Assembly (NCBI GenBank): GCA_035236585.1
Contig: CP141136.1
Coordinates: 51,725,136-51,789,135 of the forward strand
Direction: 5' to 3'
Source of the DNA: Warburgia ugandensis
Lineage: Eukaryota; Streptophyta; Magnoliopsida; Canellales; Canellaceae
Length of the DNA: 64,000 nucleotides
A program made the position numbers and the translations under genes. The notes under the pieces were generated by a model. That model did no database searches. It saw nothing but the letters and a program-made list of their open reading frames with translations, and was not told where the DNA came from. Of this stretch, positions 49,353-60,453 are shown piece after piece; within the stretch, counting starts at the first letter, position 1, and every line of letters begins with the position of its first letter.

Positions 49353-51419
49353 GAATACGAAGGTCGTCATGTATCTTAGGACATAATACCCACACTACCA
49401 ATCAAATTGTTGTTTAAGGCACTGTGCAACAAGAACAACAAAAAAGAACTCATAAATATATTTTGTAATAATGTAGGTTTAATTAGTGATAACTTAGAGA
49501 GACTAACTATTTCATATACCTTGACATTTTTCTAAGTAGGTTTTTGTGGTTGTACAGTCCGAGTGATATTTTCCGATTCAATCTAAACCCTTCAAATTTA
49601 AATTTCAAATGCATTATAGATGAATAAGAAATTACTTATATACATATAACACATGAAAAAAAATAAATGATTACTTATTTATATTTTTTGTGAGAGCGGG
49701 AAGGATGTGTGATCCACAAGACTCAAAAAAGAAAGCATGCTTACTGTGCACATCCAAAATGAGCAGCATCCAATGAGACCTACATAGACAGTCATATGAA
49801 TTGTAATGGAAGTTGACAATCCTTAAGTAGAGAATAAGTTAGCAAGAAAGCACGAAAATTAAAACTTACTTCCTATTGTAGGGAATCATTCAGCCAAGCC
49901 TAGTAAAATATCCTGAGCACACCTCTCCATTAGCCATCATTCCACTACTCCAAAAATAATGTCAGGGTCAAGGAATTGGTAAAGTGTACCCTCACTCTCA
50001 AAAAATGTTAGTTGCATCATTCAAGAAGCTACATAAAAGAAGTAATTATTACCCATGCCATGAAAATATAACATGTAAATGTCAATGATTTATAAGCAAA
50101 TATGTGCATATACCCATGTAGGAGACAATGTTAGGATACTCAATTTGATCCCATAGGCAAACTCGTAATAGGTCCTCTACTATAAGTGGTACTTCAACAA
50201 CATCCTTGGCAAGCACTCCCTGCTTGATTTGAATAGGATTGATTGCCATATCGTCGTTGATGAGACTATAGATTAACATTAGAGATCGAAGTGTGTTAGG
50301 TAGGAGTTCCACATGCTACTTGTACAACTATTATAAAAGATGTAAAAAAATTTAGCTAAATAATATTAATCAATGTAGAGGACCTAATTCATGACAAAGA
50401 AAAATGAAATATATATACAAGTACATGCTCCATTGGTGCAACAGCAATAGGTGACACTGAAATGGTAGCCAATCTCGGTGCCCCATGTTATTGCTAATTA
50501 ACTGTATAGTTATTAAATAATTAATTGAGGTCTCTGTCTAAAAAATATTGACGGGAATGGTAGGCGGGTAATAACATTCAAAGCCATGTTAATAGATACT
50601 CTCTTAGTATGTGGTGGCATACTAATTCCATGCAAAATGTTTGATTCATGCTCATAACATGAACCAACTGTCTCAATATTTGGACAAGAATCCAAGGCTA
50701 GTAATCATTGACCAACCTACAAATCAAATATACAATATAGAGGTTGAGATAGAGAATTATTATAGAAGGACAATGAAAATTTCTAGTTATATATATATAT
50801 ATATATATATATACCTCCTAGGCATGAATTTCCTTTTTGAGGGGAACCAGATGTCCTCCATAGTCTTTTTCAATTGGGGAATTGTAGCTCACATTTGATG
50901 GAGGTATAGGGGCACTACAGGAATTATGAGTAGAGGATGGAGTAACAATCATCAAACCTCTCTCATGCAACTGGCTAAATATCAATCTTTATTTTCATTA
51001 CAAGTACATTGTAGGTCTCCTCATCATCTTAAACTTAGGTAAACATCTTTTACCAATGTATATGGAAGGAACAACACCTGACCCATGCCACTAACTTGAC
51101 TAGGGTGGTCCTTCTTATTACCCATAGCCATATACATGTCGTCATTGGTAGCAGTGCTGCTGCTTAGAGTTCCTAGAGTAGCGCTTTCATGGGTAAGAAT
51201 GTCCTACAAAATTTAATTAGAAAGACATGATCATGTCATCTAATTAATTGTAAAAAAATTATAGACAAGTGGAACCACTTACTATAAGAGAAGCAATTTG
51301 TGTAGTACTCTCATCTGAGAACTTGTTGCCATTATGACCCACTAAATGAACTATCTTTTAAAGGATGGAGTAATCAATGGATTCCATAGTCCCAGCCTTT
51401 TTTCCCTATCAAATATTAG
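49353..51419 (-). pseudogene. CACTA transposase-type gene, 3' half with C48 (Ulp1-like) protease remnant
   Basis: The gene runs on the minus strand from 58104-59000 across G into this block. An open piece at 50513-50695 (FIG-less, LHGISMPPHTKRVSINMAL) and another at 50082-50312 (VVEVPLIVEDLLRVCLWD) resemble the middle part of plant CACTA second proteins. Near 49690-49790 the frame SHWMLLILDVHSKHAFFFES matches the His-Trp and Asp-loop region of C48 SUMO-protease-like domains; the usual catalytic Asp is Glu here. Exons are separated by AT-rich intron-like stretches and stops occur, so the gene is dead. The E insertion removes continuity at 49348. Function in transposition is inferred from family knowledge. 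Confidence 0.6.
50788..50813. repeat. TA dinucleotide run
   Basis: About 13 TA units. Similar runs occur at 6502-6524, 16436-16454, 18699-18720, 31025-31050, 38007-38028, 45724-45745 and 61523-61547, mostly inside LTRs or element interiors. Confidence 0.9.
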
Positions 51420-53933
51420 TGTAATGACTCCATTTTTGTAACATTGAAATCCTAAGTTAGTAATGAAAAGTTCACTTTTTGGAGATAAGGGTATTTTGGT
51501 CATTTCACTATTCACCCTGACTGGACCAAGAAATTTGGTCCTGAGAGTAGTACCCTTAGGTGCATCTCAAAAAATGGAATCCAACAAGACCAAAATCACT
51601 CAAAACGGAGTTAAAATGAGAAAGTTACGGCCCTTTGAAGTTCAAGGGCAAAAGTGTAATTTACATTAAAAACGGATTTAGCCTGAGAAACACAGGGACC
51701 CGTTTCGATACGGGCACCCCTCTTCTTCAACCTCCTAGAGGGTTCTAGAATGACAGTGTTTAGGGGAGAAACCACCACCATTCTAGAGGTTTCTCCACCG
51801 CCATTCCATGGCGGTAAGAACCCCCTCAAGAACCCTCTTCGAGCTCTATAAATAGAGCTCTTGGGCACCTCCAATGGCAGCCCAAAAGCTTGGGAAAAAC
51901 CCATCGTGGAGAGGTAGACAAGAGGAGAAAATGTGGAGAAAAACCCGGCCACGAACCAGGTATGCCCAAAACCCCTCCAAACCCATCTCCCCCTTAGACT
52001 TAGGGTGGATTTCCCCAAGTTTCTACATGGAAAACCATGCAAAATAGGCCTCTAAGGAGCCACAAAGGACCTAGGGATGGTGCCTGGGGCGCACTGGTTC
52101 AACAGGGTCGAACCAAGGCATCTCGAGGATGCCCCGGTCCCCATAGGACGAAACGCGTCGACCACGTTAGAGAGAAACCAGCGGGCGCGTTCATGGATGC
52201 CCCCACAAATGAAAAAGTTGGGCAGAAGCCTGGTGCATCTGCAGATGCGCGCGCCGCTGACGCGGGACGCGTTAGCGTCCCATGCTTCCAACTCGTATGG
52301 GCCTCTATGTACACTTGATATTAAATTGCCCATAACTTGAGTTCTAGGGCTTCGATTGAGGCGCCGTGAAAGGCGTTGTGTCCGTATCGATGACACGGAC
52401 ACACCCAAACCATAAAATACCTAATCAAGGCCCAATCTAAGGTAGGCAGTAGTGGCACGGGGCCACTAAACCTTTGTAAACCTGATGATACCAAGGCCTA
52501 GTTAGGACCTTAGGACACCCATAGGCATGGGAATGAACCCTTAATGCCTAAGTAGTGAGATCAACCATTCTAAAACCTATAGAAATAGGCCAAGCTAACC
52601 TTGTTCCCCTAAACTATGAGCAGGAGCGTACGAGGACAAGGGGGCTAGCGTGACCAAACCAAGTAGGTGCTCTATTGCTACTAGACTTTTAAAAAGAACC
52701 CACGATTGCTTTGAGATTGCATGTTTTAAGTTTCAAGTTACATCACTTGTTTAGCATGAAGTAAGCTCATAAATGAATTCAGCATGCATATGACAAATAC
52801 ATTATGCATAAACATGTTTTGACAAATGATTGCATAAATTGCATGATTTGTGAGTATTGAGTTTTGAAAATTTGCATGTCCTTGAGGGTTACCAAAAGAC
52901 GCTGGAGTGCCCAAAAGATGCTGGGTAGGCAGTTGTGAGGGTCAGGTAGTTGTGAGCGACCCAAAGAGGACAGGTTTTGGAAAAGAGGTTTTTGCTTGAT
53001 TGATCATATATGATTTGGGCTAGTAAGCTCGTGGGTGCTATGCCAAGAGGTTTGGGGTGGCCTCCCAGCCTCTACCACTATTAGGTGGAAAGGGTACCAT
53101 GCCAAAAAAGGCATGTCCCTACGTCGACTCCATGTGGTACAGGGGGCTACCACCGGTGTCACGGCACTGGGTCGACGTGTCATATGCCCCGTGGAGGCTG
53201 TGACCGAGTGTCCCTAGGTACCCAGGGACCATACGGCGATGAGGTCGTGGGCATAGTGGGCCCTATGTTTTGAGGATTTACTTGCATTGCATATGGCATG
53301 ACATAAGGTTGGGCGACCATACCATATATCCATGAGTTGGATTCAGTTGAGCATCTTATGCATATCATTATGTTTATGATATATATGATACTTTTGACTT
53401 GGATTATGTGATTCTTTAAGTCATCAGTATTCCAGTTCAAAAATGGTTTTTAATATCGATATTGAACATGAGTGTTTAAACATGCACATGTTTTAAAGAG
53501 CATATGATTTTAAACATAGCATGCATTGTAAAACTAATAGTGATGGACTCCTACTGAGTATAGTATATACTCACCCAATCCTCAACATTTTTCAGACACA
53601 AAGTAAACACTTAAGGACAGGATATATAGCGACAGACCCGTGATAGCGAACGTCCAAACTATGTGCCAGTAAGTAAACCCCTACCTTATCTTTCAATGTT
53701 ACTTGATTGTAGTTACTCTCATGGCGAAATTTGTGACTAACACTTTCTTGGGAATAATGTTGATTTAAAACTATGCCATGGCTATATAATTTGAAAATGT
53801 GTTTTAACACTTGGGGTTTTATATGAAGGATTGCTTTACAAAACAATAATATTTTCATGCATTTGATATTTATAAAAGAAGAGATCTCGCCTTTTTATCA
53901 AACTTGCATCATATAAAAACCCAGTTCGTCACT
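51420..53933 (+). mobile_element. G 5' LTR
   Basis: A 2514-bp LTR TGTAATGACTCC to TTCGTCACT (final A changed to T). It contains block CGTTTCGATACGGGCACCCC (51701-51720), a palindromic TATA box (51841-51860), a GC-rich domain (about 52060-52290) and CCTACTGAGTATAGTATATA (53551-53570). Open frames on both strands at 51611-52408 fall in the GC-rich part and carry no recognisable domain. Confidence 0.9.
51841..51860 (+). promoter_or_regulatory. G LTR TATA box inside a palindrome
   Basis: GAGCTCTATAAATAGAGCTC: TATAAATA at 51847-51854 with 9-bp complementary arms. It is the likely core promoter of G, about 140 bp after the GATACGGGCACCCC block. Confidence 0.65.
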
Positions 53934-53935
53934 GT

Positions 53936-53947
53936 TGGTATCAGAGC
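53936..53947 (+). other. G primer-binding site
   Basis: TGGTATCAGAGC, complementary to initiator-Met tRNA, lies 2 nt after the LTR end. Confidence 0.9.
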
Positions 53948-54074
53948 GCGGTTTGATGTTACTAACAACCCAGTTATGAGGAGAATAACTTATAATCAAG
54001 TTTCATCCATGAAAGAATAAGGGGTAATATGATAAAACATACTAAGGTCTTATGAATTACCTTGTGATTTACAG

Positions 54075-57000
54075 ATGCCTAGAAAGAAAGGAAGCAATGT
54101 TCCAAGACCTGAAGTCCCACCAGTGGACTCCACTAGGTCGGGCAATGGGATGGCTGAATTATTCCAGCAATTTCTATAGCATATGGGACAATACATGAGT
54201 AGTCAAAGCCAAACCCCTACCACCCGAGATCCTTCCCCTGATAAAGTAATAGATAGGACTGAGGTTCAATTAGAAAGGTTTCAGAAATTAGCTCCCTCAT
54301 TCACAGGAGAAGATGAAGCATCTACAACTGAAAAATAGTTAATTGATATTGAAAAGATATTTAAAGCCATGAACATAGCTGAAGAAAGAAAGGTACCCAT
54401 GGCCACATTTGTGTTTAGGGGAGAGGCTACCTTTTGGTGGGAAACAGCAGAAAGGACTTATTTTGACCAGCGAGAAACAATAGGATGGGAAGAGTTTAAA
54501 AAGGTCTTTAATGATAAATATTATCCTAAACACGTAATAAAACAAAAGGAAAAGGAATTTATGGACTTAGAATAAGGAAATATGACTGTCCAATAGTATA
54601 AAATAGATTCATCAGCCTCAGAAGATTTGCACCACGTGCTTGTGCTGATGAGGAAGATGCAGCAGAAAGATTTGTAGATGGGCTCAACCTAGGACTCAGG
54701 AGTAGAGTTCTAGGTTTCCAACCTTCCACTGTAGCCAAAGCCGTAGAGATGGCCTCCCTATATGAAAAAGATTATCAAAGGAATCAGGCGATGAAGGAAA
54801 CTAAGAACATCAACACCATGAGAAATAAAGGAAAGAGACCATTTCAGTCATTTTGATCCAGGCCACCTTTCAAGAAGCCGTTTGAAAACAAAGGAAAAAG
54901 GCCAGACTGGAAGACATGCCCTAGGTGTAACAGGAATCATTTAAGCAAACCATGTCCCACTTTCAACATCACTTGCTATAGTTGTGGAGAATTAGGACAT
55001 TTTGCTAGTAATTGTCCTAAAAGGAAAGTTGAAGAGCGTAAAGAAGATCAGGTTCCAAGGAGCCAAGGACGTGTCTTTGCCCTCACTTCCAGTCAAGCCC
55101 AGGCTTCAAATGCAGTAGTTGAAGGTATTCTTTCTATCTATGATACACCTGCTAAAGTTTTATTCGATATAGGCTCCACTCATTCTTTCATATCCCAGGA
55201 GTTTGCATCAACCTTGGACATTATACCACAAGACCTGGACTTCACTCTAGAAGTCATGACTCCTGTAGGCCAGGCACTTCCCACCTATTTGTATCTCCAG
55301 GATGTTCCCGTCTTGATCAAAGATCATTTGCTACCTGCCAATCTTATTCACTTAGATATGAATGACTTCGACGTCATCCTAGGTATGGACTGGTTAGCCC
55401 TTCATCAAGCCTTTGTTGATTGCCGCCAGAAACGTGTCACTTTTACCCTACCTAACAGAGACATTTTAACCCTCCAAGGAAGAAAGGATTATTCTAGAGC
55501 GTGTGTTATTTCTTCCATGAAAGTAGTTAAGCACATTGCTCAGGGATGCCCCTTCTTCTTGGCCAAGATTGAATCTGTCGAGAGTCCCCAACTAAAGCTA
55601 GAGGATGTCGAGGTAGTCCAAGAATTTCCTGACGTGTTACCTAAGGATTTACCAGGTCTACCCCCGCCAAGAGAAATTAAGTTTATCATTGACCTTATAC
55701 CTGGTACTTCCCCCATTTCCAAAGCTCCTTACCGAATTGCTCCTACAGAACTAAAAGAATTAAAGACCCAGTTACAGGAACTACTTGACAAAGGGTTCAT
55801 ACGACCTAACGTATCTCCATGGGGAGCTCCAGTCCTTTTTGTTAAGAAAAAGGATGGCTCCATGAGATTGTGCATAGACTATCGAATGCTAAATAGGGTC
55901 ACCATTAAGAATAAGTATCCCCTTCCCCTAATTGATGATCTTTTTGATTAACTTCAGTCAGCCAGAGTCTTTTCTAAAATTGATCTACGATCCGGGTACC
56001 ATCAACTTCGAGTCAGAGAAGAAGATATCCCCAAGACAGCCTTTAGGACTCGATACAGCCATTATGAATTCAGAGTGATGTCCTTTGGTTTAACTAATGC
56101 TCCAGCCACATTTATGGACCTCATGAATAGGGTGTTCAAGGAGTACTTAGATAAATTCATCATAGTGTTTGTGGATGATATCTTAATATATTCAGAAACT
56201 CCTGAAGACCATAAGGAACATCTAAGGATAACATTAAGCACCCTACGAGCCCACAAGTTATATGCAAAATTTAGTAAGTGTGAGTTTTGGTTGGAAAAGG
56301 TTAATTTCTTAGGACACATTATTTCTCAAGATGGCATAGCAGTTGACCTCGCTAAGGTTGAATCAGTACAGAAATGGGAAAGACCTAAGACAGTCACAGA
56401 AATAAGAAGCTTCTTAGGACTTGCCGGATATTACAGGAGATTCATCGAGGGTTGTTCACGAATTGCTTTATCTATAACTAAGCTGACCAAGAAAGCCACA
56501 AGATTTGAATGGACTGATAAATGTTAGGAAAGCTTCCAAGAACTAAAGAGAAGGTTAACTACAGCACCTGTTCTTACCTTACCTTCAGGAAGTGGCGAAT
56601 TTGAGATATACAGCGATGCCTCGCAACAAGGACTAGGCTGCATACTTATGCAATATGGGAAGGTAATTGCTTATGTTTCTCGGCAACTCAAGAAGCATGA
56701 AGTCAATTACCCTACCCATGACTTGGAATTAGCGGCCATAGTCTTTGCCTTGCGAATTTGGAGACATTATTTATATGGGGAAAAGTTTGAAGTTTTTACA
56801 GATCATAAGAGTCTTAAATATATCTTTTCCCAACAAGACTTAAACATGTGATAAAGAAGATGGATGGAATACTTAAAAGACTATGACTTCTCCATTCATT
56901 ATCACCCTGGAAAAGCTAATGTGATAGCTGATGCATTAAGTAGAAAAACCCAAGGGATGTGTGCAAGTTTATTGACTAAGAGATGGAAGCTATTATAAGA

Positions 57001-57136
57001 AGTAATAACGTGAAAACCAGACATAAGTAAGCGCAAGATCATTATGGCAGGAGTAACGATAAAGTCGGCTGTTAATGAAAAGGTTAAGTAAGAACAGAAA
57101 GGAGATCTGGATATACAAGCTTTCATAGGAAAACTA
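54075..57136 (+). pseudogene. G gag-pol: capsid, zinc knuckles, protease, RT, RNase H (no integrase)
   Basis: The frame starts at ATG 54075 (MPRKKGSNVP). Gag at 54250-54780 shows RFQKLAPSF, then EATFWWETAERTYF and FNDKYYPKHV, typical of plant Ty3 capsid. Two zinc knuckles lie at about 54918-55020 ([13 protein letters not shown] and [14 protein letters not shown]). Protease near 55150-55180 reads [10 protein letters not shown]: the expected D-S/T-G has Ile. RT runs about 55600-56350 with [36 protein letters not shown] and FVDDILIYS. RNase H at 56600-56960 has [34 protein letters not shown] and [15 protein letters not shown]. In-frame stops occur at 54177, 54336, 54573, 54595, 54855, 55949, 56525 and 56849-56854; a frameshift lies near 54600. 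Integrase is deleted. Confidence 0.9.
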
Positions 57137-58098
57137 GGATTTGAAAAAGAGATTTTTGCTTGATTGATCGTATATGATTTGGGCTAGTAAGCTCATGGGC
57201 ACTATGCTGAGAGGTCTGGGGTGGCCTCCCAGCCTCTACCACTATTAGGTGGAAAGGGTACCATGCCAAAAAAGGCATGTCCCTACGTCGACTGCATGTG
57301 GTACAGGGGGCTACCATTGGTGTCACGGCACTGGGTCGATGTGTCATATGCCCCGTGGAGGCTATGACCGAGTGTCCCTAGGTACTCGGGGACCACACGG
57401 CAGTGAGGTCATGGGCATAGTGGGCCCTATGTTTTGAGTATTTACTTGCATTGCATATGGCATGACATGAGGTTGGTCGACCATACCATATATCCATGAG
57501 TTGGAGTCAGTTGAGCATCTTATGCATATCATTATGTTTATGATATATATGATGCTTTTGACTTGGATTATGCAATTCTTTAAGTCGTCAGTATTCCACT
57601 TCGACAATGGTTTTTAATATCGATATTGAACATGAGTGTTTAAACATGCACATGTTTTAAAGAGCATATGATTTTAAACATAGCATGCATTGTAAAACTA
57701 ATAGTGATGGACTCCTACTGAGTATAGTATATACTCACCCAATCCTCAACATTTTTTAGACACAAAGTAAACACCTAAGGACAGGATATACGGCGACAGA
57801 CCCGTGATAGCGAATGTCCAAACTAAGTGCCAGTAAGTTAACCCCGACCTTATCTTTCAATGTTACTTGATTGTAGTTACTCTCTGTAACTGAGGCTGTG
57901 ACTAACACTTTCTTATGAATAATGTTGATTTAAAACTATGCCATGGCTATATAATTTGAAAATGTATTTTGACACTGGGGCTTTTACACGAAGGATTGCT
58001 TTACAAAACAAAAAGATTTTCATGCATTTCATATTTATAAAACAAGAGATCTCGCCTTTTTATCAAACTTGCATCATATAAAAACCCGGGTCATCACA
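57137..58098 (+). mobile_element. G 3' LTR, truncated
   Basis: This aligns with 52972-53933 of the 5' LTR. The join with the internal region lies in TTTGAAAAAGAGATTTTTGC (57140-57159), which resembles the 5' LTR at 52976-52999, so short homology may have guided the deletion. It ends GGGTCATCACA, next to TSD ATTAG. Confidence 0.85.
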
Positions 58099-58103
58099 AT
58101 TAG

Positions 58104-59000
58104 AGAACAACATGTATATAAATATAGTAGCAGTAAATTGAATTGGATAAATTATAACAGATGCTTACTTCGTCCTCTTCTAAATGAGCATAGCCCAACC
58201 TGGACAGTTGGCACTACATATTTGTTTCATGCACCATTCTTCCCCTTGCACTCTTTGCTTACAGATAACTCAAGTGCAATAATTGAATGTTACATGTAAT
58301 TAACTAAATAAAGAATCATTTTTACACATACCTCAAACTCGGTGGATGTGTAGTTCTGTATAAATGCATTTCAAGTCTACTGTTTAATGACATCAAAGTA
58401 AATAGAAGGCACCTTGTACAACCATAATAGATCATTGACATTTGGAGCTATGTAATTATGAACAAGGTAGTTCTTCCATTTTCTCCATTGCTCGCCAACC
58501 CCTTGTAAAGCATGTATCTTCTTGTCATCCAGCACGTCAAAGGCAAACTATGAATTGAACACATCAAATTACTATACTTGAAAAATAAGGAAAGTTATAA
58601 TGTAAATAATGCACATACTTAATGTTTATATACCTTCACCATTTCCCATATTGAATTTTTGTCGAGGATGGGACATCTCTAATCCTCAAATGTGATAGGA
58701 ACCATGCTTCTTGCTATAGAATAGAGGAAACTACTATAAGTAGGTGCACTCTCACCAATCTCTTGCCCTCTCCTATTGTATGGACGGTTTCTTTAATTCC
58801 CTTCGACTTTCTCTTAATAACCTTTTCCTTTGTTGTTCACACTTTGCCATTTGTTTTTGGAGTAGTGGTCATGTTTACCTCTTGTTCATGGTCTTCAATG
58901 TGGCCATAATCTTCAGTTTGATGTTCTTCTCTTTCCATCATTACTACAAAGAAACATTCATTGATATTAGAACAATGACATAAAAAAGGCTACGTTATTC
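58104..59000 (-). pseudogene. CACTA transposase-type gene, 5' half (Ptta/En/Spm domain)
   Basis: Minus strand. Near 58660-58790 the frame RRGQEIGESAPTYSSFLYSI, then ARSMVPITFED and CPILDKNSIWEMVK, matches the conserved core of the plant Ptta/En/Spm transposase family (GxPIGE..., VPI...W, IW). Near 58390-58545 FAFDVLDDKKIHALQGVGEQ, then WRKWKNYLVHNYI, continues it, and 58150-58300 gives a lower-quality SKECKGKNG piece. Upstream 58800-58990 is a charged N-terminal stretch. Stops (for example after FED and after DVIKQ) show decay. The gene continues at 49353-51419 beyond G. The family's role is DNA binding and transposition of CACTA elements. Confidence 0.7.
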
Positions 59001-60021
59001 ATTTAAAGAAACCAGATCGATGTCCTTGCTAAACAAAATTTGAGTACAAAAGTAATTAAAGGAGACTTCGTCTCCATTCATTCACATAGACATACAATAT
59101 CTAACATATGTGACAAACTAACTTCAAGCAAAACAAATAAAGGATGCATGAAAAGTATTTGCCTGCTTAGTATAGATATTTGTAAAAAGGCTACAAATCC
59201 TATGGACTTTTCACTAGTCTTTAACTCCACTACTTTGAATTCACATCTCTTATTGGGTGTAGGTATTCATATGATTTCTACATGAATATCACATTTGATG
59301 TTCACCACTTAGCCATCATTCAATCACTTTCCACATTACTCAATTACTTGTTAAGCGTGGTAAAGCCACCATGGCTTGTGTACCAAAATTCATACTAAAC
59401 TTCGAGGAGTTCTAAGGTCCATGTTACAACCATTTTATCATAAGAATTTTTGTTTTAGTATATGTTATATTACTTAACTTAGCCAATCCATTTGGAAGTT
59501 ACCATTCACAAATAGTGAAAAGCTTAGCTTATGCTACTGTTTTCCCTAATGTTATGCTAGATGTTATTAGCAAATATGTTAATGAAGTTTAAGATCTTTC
59601 AATCATGGGCAATTTCATTCAACTAGCCACCCAAGAATGGCCTAATTAGTTCCACAAATAAATACCTCCTTGCTCAAAATTCTTGCTTGGACATTCCACC
59701 ATGTCCACCACAAATGAGGTCAAAAGTCTACCTAATCCAATCATTTCAATCTTGAAACCTCAACCAACTAATAAATTTATTACTCAATTACAAATTTCCT
59801 AAGAACTCCTATTCATTTGCCAATCAATCAAAGGCCAAAAGGTCATCAACATAAGGCACCTCCGTGCTAGTTTTTTACAAGGGGCATCCCATTAACCCAT
59901 GCTATTCCACACCAAACACCATCATTTCAATGTGAAAGTACTAAGATACAATCATCACTCATAGGGTTATGAAATGTTCATATAATTTCTCTAAAAGAAT
60001 TTAATGCATTACTGTCCATGG
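59001..60021. other. CACTA-side sequence with no recognised gene
   Basis: AT-rich sequence upstream of the CACTA gene's N-terminus. It includes a small hairpin GGAGACTTCGTCTCC (59061-59075) and an open frame at 59040-59285 with no recognised motif. It may be intron or promoter of the CACTA gene or interior of another repeat. Confidence 0.4.
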
Positions 60022-60415
60022 TATGATGACCTGGGTTTTTAAAACACATTTTCGTAAATAATTGCAAAGGTAGGGCCTTGATTTTAAAAAAATTTAGAAT
60101 ACAAACAGCAAAAACTATATTTTCTTTGAAATTGAATTGTCAAAAACCCGAGTGCCACCTCAAATTACTTATCATACATATATTTTTGTATAAAATAAAA
60201 TTTCTATTTAATAACAATAGAAATACTTTTATTAAAATTAGGATCAATCCAATGGTTCATATACATAGCCCTGGTAGTTATTACATACCTTGTCCAATAT
60301 TACAATCCAAATTACAAAACAATCAATACAATCTTCCTCAAAGTAAATACCCTGAGTAGTAGTTCGGTGATGATTATCCTCAAGTCTTAAGCTTTTAATC
60401 TTCCTTAACTGTATT

Positions 60416-60453
60416 TGAGATATTGTAAACATTCAAATATTTACAATATCTCA
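60416..60453 (-). promoter_or_regulatory. Distal hairpin of LTR H
   Basis: A 14-bp perfect inverted repeat (TGAGATATTGTAAA and TTTACAATATCTCA) with a 10-nt loop, the same arms as in A1 (6251-6286). Confidence 0.6.

Larger units (their letters stand above)
51420..58098 (+). mobile_element. Ty3/gypsy element G (chromovirus-like, Del/Tekay type), integrase deleted
   Basis: TSD ATTAG lies at 51415-51419 and 58099-58103. The 5' LTR is 51420-53933, PBS 53936-53947, gag-pol 54075 to about 57136, and a truncated 3' LTR is about 57137-58098. A deletion joins the end of RNase H directly to the middle of the 3' LTR, removing integrase, PPT and about 1.56 kb of LTR. It is inserted in the CACTA gene. It is the best preserved element in the window and shares its LTR family with B. 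LTR overlap differs by roughly 7% in a 265-bp stretch compared by eye. Confidence 0.9.
1188..60021 (-). mobile_element. CACTA (En/Spm) DNA transposon, split by four LTR-element insertions; far end not seen
   Basis: The left terminus reads CACTACTAGA at 1188, preceded by AAT as a possible 3-bp TSD, and is followed by dense subterminal repeats. Pieces of the same element are 1188-2968, 6655-6811, 49348-51419 and 58099 to about 60021. The gaps are filled by A1, E, G and H, three of them with matching 5-bp TSDs. The coding pieces at 49353-51419 and 58104-59000 belong to one minus-strand gene (Ptta/En/Spm domain, then a C48-like domain), so 1188 is the 3' end of the element relative to that gene. 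The opposite terminus and any TnpD/TNP2 transposase are not in the window or are not recognisable. Joining the four pieces into one element is inference from orientation, order and TSDs. Confidence 0.7.

Noticed and set aside
50925..50935. GGGGCACTACAGG considered as a CACTA terminus
   Set aside because: No subterminal repeats or matching TSD nearby, and it lies inside the gene region of the CACTA element.
51611..52408. Several frames (up to 143 codons) at the GC-rich part of the G LTR
   Set aside because: Located in LTR promoter/leader sequence, on both strands, without recognisable motifs; not kept open in the B LTRs.
53035..53440. Frames repeated at 57249-57607, 19966-20260 and 25973-26267 that could look like a conserved small protein
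   Set aside because: They are the same LTR stretch of the B/G family in four copies; repetition reflects the LTR and not a gene.
58969..59300. Possible host exon upstream of the CACTA gene
   Set aside because: Frame at 59040-59285 has no motif, no clear splice borders and AT-rich composition.
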